Shown: positions 50,079 to 57,688 of the stretch, piece after piece
How the letters are laid out: each line of letters starts with the position of its first letter
Numbering within the stretch: position 1 is the first letter of the stretch
Program-made: the position numbers and the translations under genes
Notes under the pieces: model-generated
What the model saw: the letters and a program-made list of their open reading frames with translations, nothing else
Databases searched by the model: none
What the model was told of the DNA's origin: nothing
Source: Candidatus Limivivens intestinipullorum
Lineage (GTDB): Bacteria > Bacillota > Clostridia > Lachnospirales > Lachnospiraceae
Length of the DNA stretch: 64,000 nt
Direction: 5' to 3'
NCBI GenBank assembly: GCA_018711185.1
Contig: DVIQ01000022.1
Coordinates: forward strand, 1-64,000

Positions 50079-50230
50079 TTTTGAAAGCTCCTTTCTTATT
50101 CATGCCGCGAAAAAACGCGGGATTGTTTTATCTCACATTTAAAATTATTTTATCCCGGTCTGCCCTTTATCTGTACGGAACCGGGTAAACGCTATCCGCA
50201 AACGGCAGGCGCCTGCGGCTATATCCTATA

Positions 50231-51712
50231 TCAAAGCGTAACGCCCCGTTTGAAAATCGCCATATCATGGAAGCCGGCTTTCTCTGCCTTTACCTTTTCG
50301 CCGGAAGCCACAGCAATCACGTAGTCAAAAAGCATCTGCGCAAGATCTGCAAGGCTGGTTCCATCCACCATGGTGCCGCAGTTAAAGTCAATCCAGTTCT
50401 GCTTTTTCTCGCTTAAAGCAGTATTGGTGGAAATTTTCACTGTGGGAACCGGGGAAGCGAAGGGGGTACCCCGTCCGGTGGTGAACAAAACAATGTGTGC
50501 CCCGGAAGCAGCTAAAGCCGTGGAGGCTACCAGGTCGTTGCCGGGAGCGCTTAACAGATTCAGCCCCTTTGTGCAGACCGGTTCTCCATAGGCCAGAACG
50601 CCTTTTACCGGAGCTGAGCCGGACTTCTGGGTGCAGCCCAGGGACTTGTCCTCCAGGGTGGAAATGCCGCCTTTTTTATTCCCGGGAGAAGGATTTTCAT
50701 AAATGGTCTGGTTGTGGCTGGTAAAATAGTTCTTAAAGTCGTTGATGAGCGCCACGGTTTTTTCAAAGAGCGCCTGATTTTCACAGCGGTTCATGAGCAG
50801 GGTTTCCGCGCCGAACATCTCGGGGACCTCCGTTAGAATCGTAGTGCCGCCCTTTGAAATCAGAAGATCCGAAAACGCCCCCACAGTGGGGTTCGCGGTG
50901 ATGCCGGAGAGACCGTCGGAGCCGCCGCATTTCATGCCGATCACCAGCTCACGGCAGCTTATGGGCTCTCTGTGGAAGGAACCCACGTAAGAAGCCAGAT
51001 CCTTCAGGATTTCCAGAGCGGTCTCCACCTCGTCATCGGTTTCCTGGGATACCAGGAAACGCACGCGTTTTTCGTCATAATCCCCGATATAGGGCTTTAA
51101 AACCTCGATGTTGCTGTTTTCGCATCCAAGGCCGAGAACCAGAACGCCGCCGGCGTTTGGATGGTTGATCAGATCCGCCAGAATCCGGCGGGTGTTTTCC
51201 TGGTCGTCTCCCATCTGGGAGCAGCCGTAGGGATGCGGGAAGGCCACGATTTCCTCCACCGTTCCGCCTACCAGGCTCTGGGCCTTCCGCTCAATGGCCG
51301 TAGCTACGTTGTTGACGCAGCCCACGGTGGGAATGATCCAGATCTCATTGCGCACGCCCACTTTGCCGTCCGGACGGCGGTAGCCCTGGAAACAGACGTC
51401 CTCTGTGGGAGCGGGCTCAAAGATATGCGGGCTGTAAGTGTAGTTCAGCAGGTCGCCCAGTCCCGTTTTCAGGTTGTGGGTATGTACCCAGGCGCCTTTG
51501 GCGATGTCTGCCTTGGCGTATCCGATGGGAGCGCCGTATTTCACGACGGGATCGTTCTTGGGAATGTCCTTCAGGGCAAATTTGTGGCCCTGGGGAATGT
51601 CCTCAAGAAGCGTCACCGAATCGCCGGACACGGAAAGAACGGCGCCCTTGGAAAGAGGCCGCAGAGCCACGGCGACACTGTCATTCGTGTGGATCTTAAT
51701 AAAGTCCTGCAT
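50231..51712 (-). CDS. uxaA: Altronate dehydratase
   Basis: A 493-residue protein of full length for UxaA. An N-terminal SAF domain (about 1-90, with LPKG-like DIPQGHKFALKDI) is followed by the large altronate/galactarate dehydratase domain with RPDGKVGVRNEIWIIPTVGCVNN, HPYGCSQMGDDQENTRRIL, LGLGCENSN and MKCGGSDGLSGITANPT; the Cys residues in these blocks probably bind the iron cofactor. It removes water from altronate to give 2-keto-3-deoxygluconate. It is the first gene after the promoter with the TGTAAG-N2-CTTACA palindrome and is co-transcribed with uxaB. Confidence 0.95.
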   Translation of the reverse strand: MQDFIKIHTNDSVAVALRPLSKGAVLSVSGDSVTLLEDIPQGHKFALKDIPKNDPVVKYGAPIGYAKADIAKGAWVHTHNLKTGLGDLLNYTYSPHIFEPAPTEDVCFQGYRRPDGKVGVRNEIWIIPTVGCVNNVATAIERKAQSLVGGTVEEIVAFPHPYGCSQMGDDQENTRRILADLINHPNAGGVLVLGLGCENSNIEVLKPYIGDYDEKRVRFLVSQETDDEVETALEILKDLASYVGSFHREPISCRELVIGMKCGGSDGLSGITANPTVGAFSDLLISKGGTTILTEVPEMFGAETLLMNRCENQALFEKTVALINDFKNYFTSHNQTIYENPSPGNKKGGISTLEDKSLGCTQKSGSAPVKGVLAYGEPVCTKGLNLLSAPGNDLVASTALAASGAHIVLFTTGRGTPFASPVPTVKISTNTALSEKKQNWIDFNCGTMVDGTSLADLAQMLFDYVIAVASGEKVKAEKAGFHDMAIFKRGVTL

Positions 51713-51814
51713 AAAAAGTCCTTTCTCCGGAAGCTTTGTACCTGACGCGCAACGGCCTGTGAAAATCCGTCCGCGGCGAACCCGTATCCCGGTAAGCGTT
51801 CCGGAATGAAATAG

Positions 51815-51828
51815 TGTAAGTGCTTACA
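51815..51828. promoter_or_regulatory. Operator palindrome of the uxaA-uxaB promoter
   Basis: TGTAAG-TG-CTTACA, a perfect 6-2-6 palindrome just downstream of the -10 box, so a bound protein would block transcription. Its shape fits LacI-family operators and is also close to a catabolite-response element. Confidence 0.75.
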
Positions 51829-51838
51829 TGCTAATGCC

Positions 51839-51867
51839 ATCTTATAACAGAATCGGAAAATAGTCAA
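51839..51867 (-). promoter_or_regulatory. Promoter of uxaA-uxaB
   Basis: On the minus strand TTGACT (plus 51862-51867), a 17-bp spacer and TAAGAT (plus 51839-51844). Confidence 0.65.
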
Positions 51868-51899
51868 TATGAATTTAAACGAATCCGGAAAGTTCCACT

Positions 51900-52033
51900 G
51901 TAACAGTTCAGACCAGGTCTGCGCACATGCTGCGCGGATCGTAAGAACGTCATTCAGGAGTGCAAAATCCCATCGCCGCAGGCGATTTTAAATGGATTTT
52001 GCATGTGACGGTTCAGCAGAGCTGAACTGTTAC
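51900..52033 (+). mobile_element. GTAAC-type MITE, copy A8 (134 bp), between divergent uxa promoters
   Basis: Ends are GTAACAGTTCAGAC and AGCTGAACTGTTAC. No target duplication remains. It lies exactly between the -35 boxes of the two divergent promoters, 32 bp from one and 19 bp from the other. Confidence 0.9.
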
Positions 52034-52052
52034 TAAAAATGCGAAAATACAG

Positions 52053-52081
52053 TTGAAAAAGAGGTGGCGGCATAGTATAAT
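52053..52081 (+). promoter_or_regulatory. Promoter of uxaC
   Basis: TTGAAA (52053-52058), a 17-bp spacer and a perfect TATAAT (52076-52081). Confidence 0.8.
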
Positions 52082-52091
52082 GCAGGTATGA

Positions 52092-52105
52092 TGTAAGGGC
52101 TTACA
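52092..52105. promoter_or_regulatory. Operator palindrome of the uxaC promoter
   Basis: TGTAAG-GG-CTTACA, the same 6-2-6 palindrome as at 51815-51828, starting 10 bp after the -10 box. The matching position before two genes of one pathway supports a shared regulator. Confidence 0.75.
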
Positions 52106-52136
52106 AACCCGCCGATTCAAAAAGGAGGATAAAGAA

Positions 52137-53552
52137 ATGAAAGCATTTATGGATCAGGATTTCCTGCTCTCTACGGACACCGCGAAAAAACTTTTTCACG
52201 AATACGCGGAAAACATGCCGATTCTGGATTACCACTGCCATATCAACCCAAGGGAGATCGCCGAGGACCGCAAGTTTGACAATATCACCCAGGTATGGCT
52301 TGGGGGAGATCACTACAAATGGCGTCAGATGCGCTCCAACGGTGTGGACGAGTATTATATTACCGGCGGCGCTTCTGACCGCGAGAAGTTCCAGAAGTGG
52401 GCGGAGACGTTGGAAAAGGCAATCGGAAATCCATTGTACCATTGGAGCCATCTGGAGCTGAAAAGATACTTTGGCTATGAGGGCTATCTGAACGGAGACA
52501 CGGCAGAGGAAGTATGGAATCTCTGCAACGCCAAGCTCCACGAGGCGGACATGTCTGTGCGGAATATTATCCGCAGATCCAGCGTCACCCTGATCTGCAC
52601 CACGGACGATCCCATCGACAGCCTGGAGTGGCATAAGGCCATAAAGGAGGACGATTCCTTTGAGGTACAGGTGCTGCCCGCATGGCGTCCGGATAAGGCC
52701 ATGAATCTGGAGGTCCCCACGTATCTTGAATATCTGGACAAGCTCTCCAAGGTCAGCGGCATCCAGGTGAAATCTTTTGCGGATCTGAAGGAAGCCCTGA
52801 AAAGCCGGATGGACTTCTTCGCAAGTATGGGCTGCTGCGTCTCCGACCATGCCCTGGAATATATCATGTACGCGCCTGCTTCTGAGGAAGAGATCGAGGC
52901 GATTTTCGCAAAGAGGCTGGCAGGGGAAGCCATTACGAAGGAAGAGGGCCTGAAATTCCGCACCGCCTATATGCTGTTTGTGGGTACGGAATACCACAAA
53001 AGAGGTTGGGTAATGCAGATTCACTACGGCTGCAAGCGGGACAACAACACCGGCATGTTCGCGAAGCTGGGCCCGGATACCGGATACGACTGCATCAACA
53101 ACTATGCTCCCAGCGCGCAGACAGCCGATTTCCTGAACGCTTTAAATGAAATGGACGCGATGCCCAAAACTATCCTTTACTCCCTGAATCCCAACGACAA
53201 CGCGGCCATCGGCAGCATTCTGGGCTGCTTCCAGGACAGCGCGGCCATCGGAAAGATTCAGCAGGGCAGCGCCTGGTGGTTCAACGATCACAAGGCGGGA
53301 ATGACGGAGCAGATGGTGTCCCTGGCGAACTTAGGCCTGCTGTCGAACTTTGTGGGAATGCTGACGGATTCCAGAAGCTTTCTGTCCTACACCAGACACG
53401 AGTATTTCCGCCGGATTTTGTGCGAGCTCATCGGCGGCTGGGTAGAGAATGGAGAATATCCGGCAGATTATAAGGCGCTGGAAAAGATCATTAAAGGCAT
53501 TTCTTATAATAATGCTGTGCGGTATTTTGGATTTCAACTGGACTGTAAATAA
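52137..53552 (+). CDS. uxaC: Uronate isomerase
   Basis: A 471-residue protein, full length for UxaC. It opens with MKAFMDQDFLLSTDTAKKLFHEYAENMPILDYHCHINP, containing the metal-binding HCH motif, and later shows ICTTDDP and RGWVMQIHYG (metal-binding His) and DSRSFLSYTRHEYFRR, all family marks. It turns glucuronate into fructuronate and galacturonate into tagaturonate, feeding UxaB. AAGGAGG precedes its ATG. It is divergent from uxaA-uxaB and has its own promoter with a matching operator. Confidence 0.97.
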   Translation: MKAFMDQDFLLSTDTAKKLFHEYAENMPILDYHCHINPREIAEDRKFDNITQVWLGGDHYKWRQMRSNGVDEYYITGGASDREKFQKWAETLEKAIGNPLYHWSHLELKRYFGYEGYLNGDTAEEVWNLCNAKLHEADMSVRNIIRRSSVTLICTTDDPIDSLEWHKAIKEDDSFEVQVLPAWRPDKAMNLEVPTYLEYLDKLSKVSGIQVKSFADLKEALKSRMDFFASMGCCVSDHALEYIMYAPASEEEIEAIFAKRLAGEAITKEEGLKFRTAYMLFVGTEYHKRGWVMQIHYGCKRDNNTGMFAKLGPDTGYDCINNYAPSAQTADFLNALNEMDAMPKTILYSLNPNDNAAIGSILGCFQDSAAIGKIQQGSAWWFNDHKAGMTEQMVSLANLGLLSNFVGMLTDSRSFLSYTRHEYFRRILCELIGGWVENGEYPADYKALEKIIKGISYNNAVRYFGFQLDCK

Positions 53553-54011
53553 ATAGGAAATTTTTGACAGAACTCTTGTATTAAACACATAAAATTACTT
53601 AAAATATTCAAAAAAGCTAAGAAATGTCGGAAGGTGTCAGCGAAAAACGCTGGCGTATTCTGAAAATCAGTGCTAGAATAAGGAAAAGCTTAGCAGATCT
53701 GTTTGCAGACCGTGGAAGTTTTTCTCTCATTTCTAAGAGCGTGTCCTGCTCTTTCTTTAAAAAGGCAATGCTTAACACCATTTCTTGTGCGAAGGGTTTG
53801 CCAGGGCATGGCGGGTTGCCATGCCCGCAAATCCCGTATCTTATATGTGCATTCTTGCTGCTGCTCACAGGGCGGCTGCCGCGAAGTTCAGATTCCGATG
53901 CTTGAAGCAGTTTTTTGACGGATGATCAAGCAGATACAGATGCGGACAGCCCGGCCATTTGGCCGGGCTGTCCCTATTACATTTATAGGAATATTAATTT
54001 GGAAAGAGGGC
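53553..54011. other. Gap between uxaC and kdgK, no gene supported
   Basis: Two overlapping frames of 80-95 codons exist, but neither has a good ribosome binding site or a known pattern. The DNA contains small hairpins (CAGCG/CGCTG near 53638, GGGCATGGC/GCCATGCCC near 53805). Confidence 0.5.
53946..53971. terminator. Hairpin at the 3' end of eda-kdgK
   Basis: ACAGCCCGGCC and GGCCGGGCTGT form a perfect 11-bp stem with a 4-base loop, 40 bp after kdgK. The T-tract is weak, but stem strength and position suit a shared terminator. Confidence 0.65.
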
Positions 54012-55037
54012 TTATCTCTGCACGCGGCCGGAGGCGTCTCCGCCGGCGAGCTTTGTCACTTCGTCTACGGAAACCATGTTAAAGTCTCCCTCGATGGAGT
54101 GCTTCAGACAGGAAGCCGCCACGGCGAACTCAATGGTAGCCTGGCTGTCATAACCGTTTAAGCAGGCGTAAATCAGACCGCCGCCAAAGCTGTCGCCGCC
54201 GCCTACACGGTCTACAATGTGCATCTTGTATTTTTTGCTGAAATGGTAGTCCGCTCCATCGTAAAGCATGGCAGACCACAGATTGTCATTGGCGGAGATG
54301 GATTCCCGCAGGGTAATGGCCACCTTGGAAAAGCCGAAGCGGTCCGCAAGCTGCTTCGCCACATCCTTATAGCCTTCGCGGTTTACTTCTCCGGCGGTTA
54401 CGTCGGTATTCGCGGCCTTGATGCCGAATACATCCGCTGCGTCCTCCTCATTGGCGATGCATACGTCCACGTATTTGCACAGCTCGCCCATTACCTGTCC
54501 GGCCTTTTCCTTGGACCAGAGCTTGTTGCGGTAATTCAGATCACAGGAGATGGGAATGCCGGCTTCTTTAGCTGCCTTGCAGGCGTCCAGGCAGATAGCG
54601 GCAACCTCGTCGTTCAGAGCCGGGGTGATGCCGGTGAAATGGAACCAATCCGCGCCCTCAAAGATAGCTTTCCAGTCAAAGTCGGATCTGGAAGCCTCAG
54701 CGATGGAAGAACCCGCGCGGTCATAGATGACCTTGGAGGGACGCTGGGAAGCGCCTTTTTCCAGATAGTAAATGCCGATCCGGCTTCCGCCCCGGACGAT
54801 GGCGCTGGTATCTACGCCGTATCTGCGCAGGGAATTCACGGCAGCCTGTCCGATTTCATGGGAAGGAAGCTTTGTGACGAATGCCGCGTCCAGTCCGTAG
54901 TTTGCCAGGGAAACGGCAACATTTGCCTCGCCGCCTCCAAAGGTGGCGCCCAGACGGTCCGCCTGTACGAAGCGGTAATAGCCTTCCGGGGCCAGTCTTA
55001 ACATGATTTCACCAAATGTAATTACTCTCTTTGCCAT
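54012..55037 (-). CDS. kdgK: 2-keto-3-deoxygluconate kinase
   Basis: A 341-residue PfkB-family sugar kinase. ITFGEIMLRLAPEGYYRFVQADRLGATFGGGEANVAVSLANYG is the usual opening of 2-dehydro-3-deoxygluconokinases, and the late VDRVGGGDSFGGGLIYA block holds the catalytic Asp and anion hole of the family's second signature. It makes 2-keto-3-deoxy-6-phosphogluconate from the product of UxaA. It begins 1 bp after eda and is the second gene of an eda-kdgK operon. The last residues (GRVQR) run close to the GC-rich hairpin downstream. Confidence 0.95.
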   Translation of the reverse strand: MAKRVITFGEIMLRLAPEGYYRFVQADRLGATFGGGEANVAVSLANYGLDAAFVTKLPSHEIGQAAVNSLRRYGVDTSAIVRGGSRIGIYYLEKGASQRPSKVIYDRAGSSIAEASRSDFDWKAIFEGADWFHFTGITPALNDEVAAICLDACKAAKEAGIPISCDLNYRNKLWSKEKAGQVMGELCKYVDVCIANEEDAADVFGIKAANTDVTAGEVNREGYKDVAKQLADRFGFSKVAITLRESISANDNLWSAMLYDGADYHFSKKYKMHIVDRVGGGDSFGGGLIYACLNGYDSQATIEFAVAASCLKHSIEGDFNMVSVDEVTKLAGGDASGRVQR

Positions 55038-55038
55038 T

Positions 55039-55692
55039 TTATTTTTCTCCTCTGATTTCTTTTACAAGGGCAACCGCCTCTTTTGTCATCTCTTTGATCT
55101 TTTCAAATTCGCCGGCTTTGATGAGATCGCCTTTTACCATCCAGCTTCCGCCGCAGGCGTAAATTTTGTCGCAGGAAAGATAGGAGGCCAGATTCTTCGC
55201 GTTAATGCCGCCGGTGGGCATGAATTTTACCGTAGTGTAGGCCGCGCCCATGGCTTTAATCATGGCAAGGCCGCCTGCCTGCTCCGCGGGGAAGAACTTA
55301 ATCCTGGTGAGACCTCTTTTTACTGCCTGGGCCACCTCGGAGGGGGTTACGCAGCCGGGGATTACCGGGATGTTTTTTGACAGGCAGTAGTCAACGATTT
55401 CCGGATCGAAGCCGGGGCTTACGATGAAGGAAGCGCCCGCGTTCACCGCCCGGTCCACCTGATCAGTCGTCAGCACCGTGCCGGCGCCGATGAGCATCTG
55501 GGGATATTCCTTCGCCATCAGACGAATGGACTCCTCCGCGGCATCTGTGCGGAAGGTCACCTCCGCGCAGGGAAGCCCTCCTTCGCAGAGCGCTTTTGCC
55601 AGGGGCAGCGCATCCTTAACATCGTTCAGAACCACAACGGGGATAACGCCCGTCTCTTCAATTTTTTTGGTTACATCGTTCATAAAAGACAC
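55039..55692 (-). CDS. eda: 2-keto-3-deoxy-6-phosphogluconate aldolase
   Basis: A 217-residue class I aldolase of full length. TGVIPVVVLNDVKDALPLAKAL, GGLPCAEVTFRTDAA (active-site Glu), MLIGAGTVLTTDQV and RIKFFPAEQAGG (Schiff-base Lys) are family marks, as is VKFMPTGGINAKNL. It splits the phosphorylated sugar acid into pyruvate and glyceraldehyde-3-phosphate. It is the first gene of the operon and is divergent from iclR, with a perfect -35 box in the shared region. Confidence 0.96.
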   Translation of the reverse strand: MSFMNDVTKKIEETGVIPVVVLNDVKDALPLAKALCEGGLPCAEVTFRTDAAEESIRLMAKEYPQMLIGAGTVLTTDQVDRAVNAGASFIVSPGFDPEIVDYCLSKNIPVIPGCVTPSEVAQAVKRGLTRIKFFPAEQAGGLAMIKAMGAAYTTVKFMPTGGINAKNLASYLSCDKIYACGGSWMVKGDLIKAGEFEKIKEMTKEAVALVKEIRGEK

Positions 55693-55705
55693 CCTTTCTC
55701 CATTT

Positions 55706-55734
55706 CATAATGTGAAAAATCGTTCTGTATTATG
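55706..55734. promoter_or_regulatory. Inverted repeat, candidate IclR/KdgR operator
   Basis: CATAAT (55706-55711) and ATTATG (55729-55734) lie just past the -10 box of the eda promoter, at the expected transcription start. Arms are short, so this is tentative. Confidence 0.35.
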
Positions 55735-55739
55735 AGTTG

Positions 55740-55768
55740 AATATAACAAACCAGAAAAAAAATGTCAA
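55740..55768 (-). promoter_or_regulatory. Promoter of eda-kdgK
   Basis: On the minus strand a perfect TTGACA (plus 55763-55768), a 17-bp spacer and TATATT (plus 55740-55745). Confidence 0.85.
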
Positions 55769-55775
55769 TATAAAC

Positions 55776-55804
55776 TGGATAAAATCACCGTAATATGATA
55801 TAAT
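55776..55804 (+). promoter_or_regulatory. Promoter of iclR
   Basis: TGGATA (55776-55781), a 17-bp spacer and a perfect TATAAT (55799-55804). It is divergent from and adjacent to the eda promoter. Confidence 0.75.
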
Positions 55805-55849
55805 GTTCCGCATCATGAAAACGAAAGATGCATATGGAGGAAAAGTACA

Positions 55850-56614
55850 ATGGAAGACAAGAATCCGATTCAGGTGGCAGGGCGTCTGTTTCAGACTGTG
55901 GAGACCCTTGCCCAGACTGGCCCTGGAAGTCTGGCGGAGTTAAGTCAGAAGCTGGGGCTTCACAAGAGCACGATGCACAGGGTATTGAGTTCTCTGATTT
56001 ATATGGACTATGTAAAGCAGGATCAGGACACAGGAAAATATTCTCTGACCTATAAGCTGCTTCAGGTCTCAAACCAGGCCATGGATCATGTGGATATTCT
56101 AAAGGTGGTTCGCTCGAAAATGGAGACGCTGAGCCAGATCTCAGGGGAGACCGTCCATTTTGTGGAGCGCGTCGGGACCGAGGCGGTGTATATCGATAAA
56201 GTAGAAGCCAGACAGAACGCGGTGCGGATGGTGTCCAGGGTGGGAAGCCGGATCCCGTTGTACTGCTCCGCGGTGGGGAAGGCTATGCTCGCCAGCCTTT
56301 CCGCAGAGAAAGCCAGAGAGATCTGGAAGCGCTCGGATGTACGCCCGCTGACGGAATACACGATTACAGACTGGGAGGAATTTAAAAAGGAACTGGAAAA
56401 AATAAGAAATGCCGGATACGCCCTGGATAATGAAGAGAATGAGCTGGGAGTCCGCTGCATTGCCGCCAGCATTTCCTCCGGCTCGGAAAAAGCCCGGTAT
56501 GCCTTCAGCATTTCCGCCCCGGTGAACCGGATGACGGACAAGCGGATGAGGGAGCTTTCCGTGTATGTTCTGCGGACCCAGGAGGAGCTGGAGCCTCTTG
56601 TAAAGATGCTGTAA
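55850..56614 (+). CDS. IclR-family regulator, probably KdgR-like
   Basis: A 254-residue regulator. The N-terminal winged helix-turn-helix (about 10-75, with ELSQKLGLHKSTMHRVLSSL) is followed by the IclR effector domain (about 85-250, with VHFVERVGTEAVYIDKVEA and SRIPLYCSAVGKAML). It is divergent from eda-kdgK, the usual place for a regulator of the ketodeoxygluconate pathway. IclR proteins of the KdgR group respond to 2-keto-3-deoxygluconate, but that is inferred from context. Its start follows GGAGGA by about 10 bases. Confidence 0.93.
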   Translation: MEDKNPIQVAGRLFQTVETLAQTGPGSLAELSQKLGLHKSTMHRVLSSLIYMDYVKQDQDTGKYSLTYKLLQVSNQAMDHVDILKVVRSKMETLSQISGETVHFVERVGTEAVYIDKVEARQNAVRMVSRVGSRIPLYCSAVGKAMLASLSAEKAREIWKRSDVRPLTEYTITDWEEFKKELEKIRNAGYALDNEENELGVRCIAASISSGSEKARYAFSISAPVNRMTDKRMRELSVYVLRTQEELEPLVKML

Positions 56615-56719
56615 ACTTCAGAAAACGCTTTGCAAGATTCAGACGGTTTGCTATAATGAGGTTGATTCCGGCGCCCTGAAAAGGGGAACGGAAGACAACA
56701 CAAAAAGGAGAACCCAACA

Positions 56720-57688
56720 ATGAGTCTAATCGTTTCAAACCTGTCGAAAAGCTATGGGAACAAAACGGTGCTGAATCACTTGAGCTTTGAGATGCCAAAG
56801 CCCGGCGTATATGCCCTTCTGGGAACCAACGGCGCCGGAAAGACCACCGCGATCCGCATGATGCTTGGAATGCTTGCGAAGGACAGCGGGGAGGTCCTCT
56901 GGAATGGAAAGCCTTTGGATGTTTCTGTCTGCAACGTAGGGTATCTGGCAGAGGAGAGGGGACTGTATCCGAAATATACCCTGATGGATCAGCTTCTTTA
57001 TTTCGCGGCCCTGCGGGGTGTCCCAAAAGGAGAGGCGAAAAAGCGAATTCGCGGCTGGGCAGAGCGCCTGCAGGTGGAGGAGTACTTGTATCCGCAGACG
57101 ACAGGCGGCCAGGAAGGCGCGAAAAAAGGCAGGGTAAAACGCCAGAAACCGAAAAACGCGGATCAGCTTTCCAAAGGAAACCAGCAGAAAATCCAGTTTA
57201 TGGCGGCCTTGATCTCTGATCCGGAGCTGATTATACTGGATGAGCCCATGTCCGGACTGGATCCGGTAAACACAGACTTGTTTAAGAATGTGATCCGGGA
57301 GGAGATTGCCAAGGGCAAGTATCTGATTATGTCCAGCCATCAGATGGCCACGGTGGAGGAATTCTGCACGGATATTACAATCCTGCACAGGTCGGAGGCG
57401 CTGGTCCAGGGAAATCTGAACGATATAAAGAAGAGCTATGGCCGGGTAAACCTTCGCCTGAAGACGGAGGAGGACGTGACTTCCTATATTCAGGAAGCAG
57501 GCGCCCGTCTGCTGACTCAGAAGGAGTTTGAGTATCAGATAAAAGTGGAAGGGGAGGATCAGGCAAACCGGCTTCTGGCCAGGCTGATTCAGGATCAGAT
57601 AAGGGTCATTGCCTTTGATTTAAGAGAGCCGTCTCTCCACGAGATCTTTGTGGCTACCGTGGGAGGTGAGGAGCATGAGGCAGAATAA
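56720..57688 (+). CDS. ABC transporter ATPase (NatA-like)
   Basis: A 322-residue ATPase. Walker A is GTNGAGKTT (about residues 34-42), the signature is LSKGNQQK and Walker B is LIILDEPMSGLDP; after about residue 230 a C-terminal domain typical of NatA-like proteins follows. Between the helical part and the signature there is a basic insert of about 20 residues (GGQEGAKKGRVKRQKPK) that I do not expect in this family. It starts the operon of two permeases and overlaps the next gene by 14 bp. Substrate could be Na+, a drug or a peptide. Confidence 0.9.
   Translation: MSLIVSNLSKSYGNKTVLNHLSFEMPKPGVYALLGTNGAGKTTAIRMMLGMLAKDSGEVLWNGKPLDVSVCNVGYLAEERGLYPKYTLMDQLLYFAALRGVPKGEAKKRIRGWAERLQVEEYLYPQTTGGQEGAKKGRVKRQKPKNADQLSKGNQQKIQFMAALISDPELIILDEPMSGLDPVNTDLFKNVIREEIAKGKYLIMSSHQMATVEEFCTDITILHRSEALVQGNLNDIKKSYGRVNLRLKTEEDVTSYIQEAGARLLTQKEFEYQIKVEGEDQANRLLARLIQDQIRVIAFDLREPSLHEIFVATVGGEEHEAE

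Noticed and set aside
51815-51828. The palindrome as a certain catabolite-response element
   Set aside because: It is close to the cre pattern, but the central bases are TG and GG instead of CG, and the matching placement before two pathway genes fits a local regulator at least as well.
9222-52033. The repeated 135-bp sequences as a CRISPR array
   Set aside because: Copies are scattered, in both orientations, far longer than CRISPR repeats, and flanked by target duplications.
53624-53905. A 93-codon frame between uxaC and kdgK
   Set aside because: It has no recognisable family, a weak start and an overlapping frame of similar size on the other strand.
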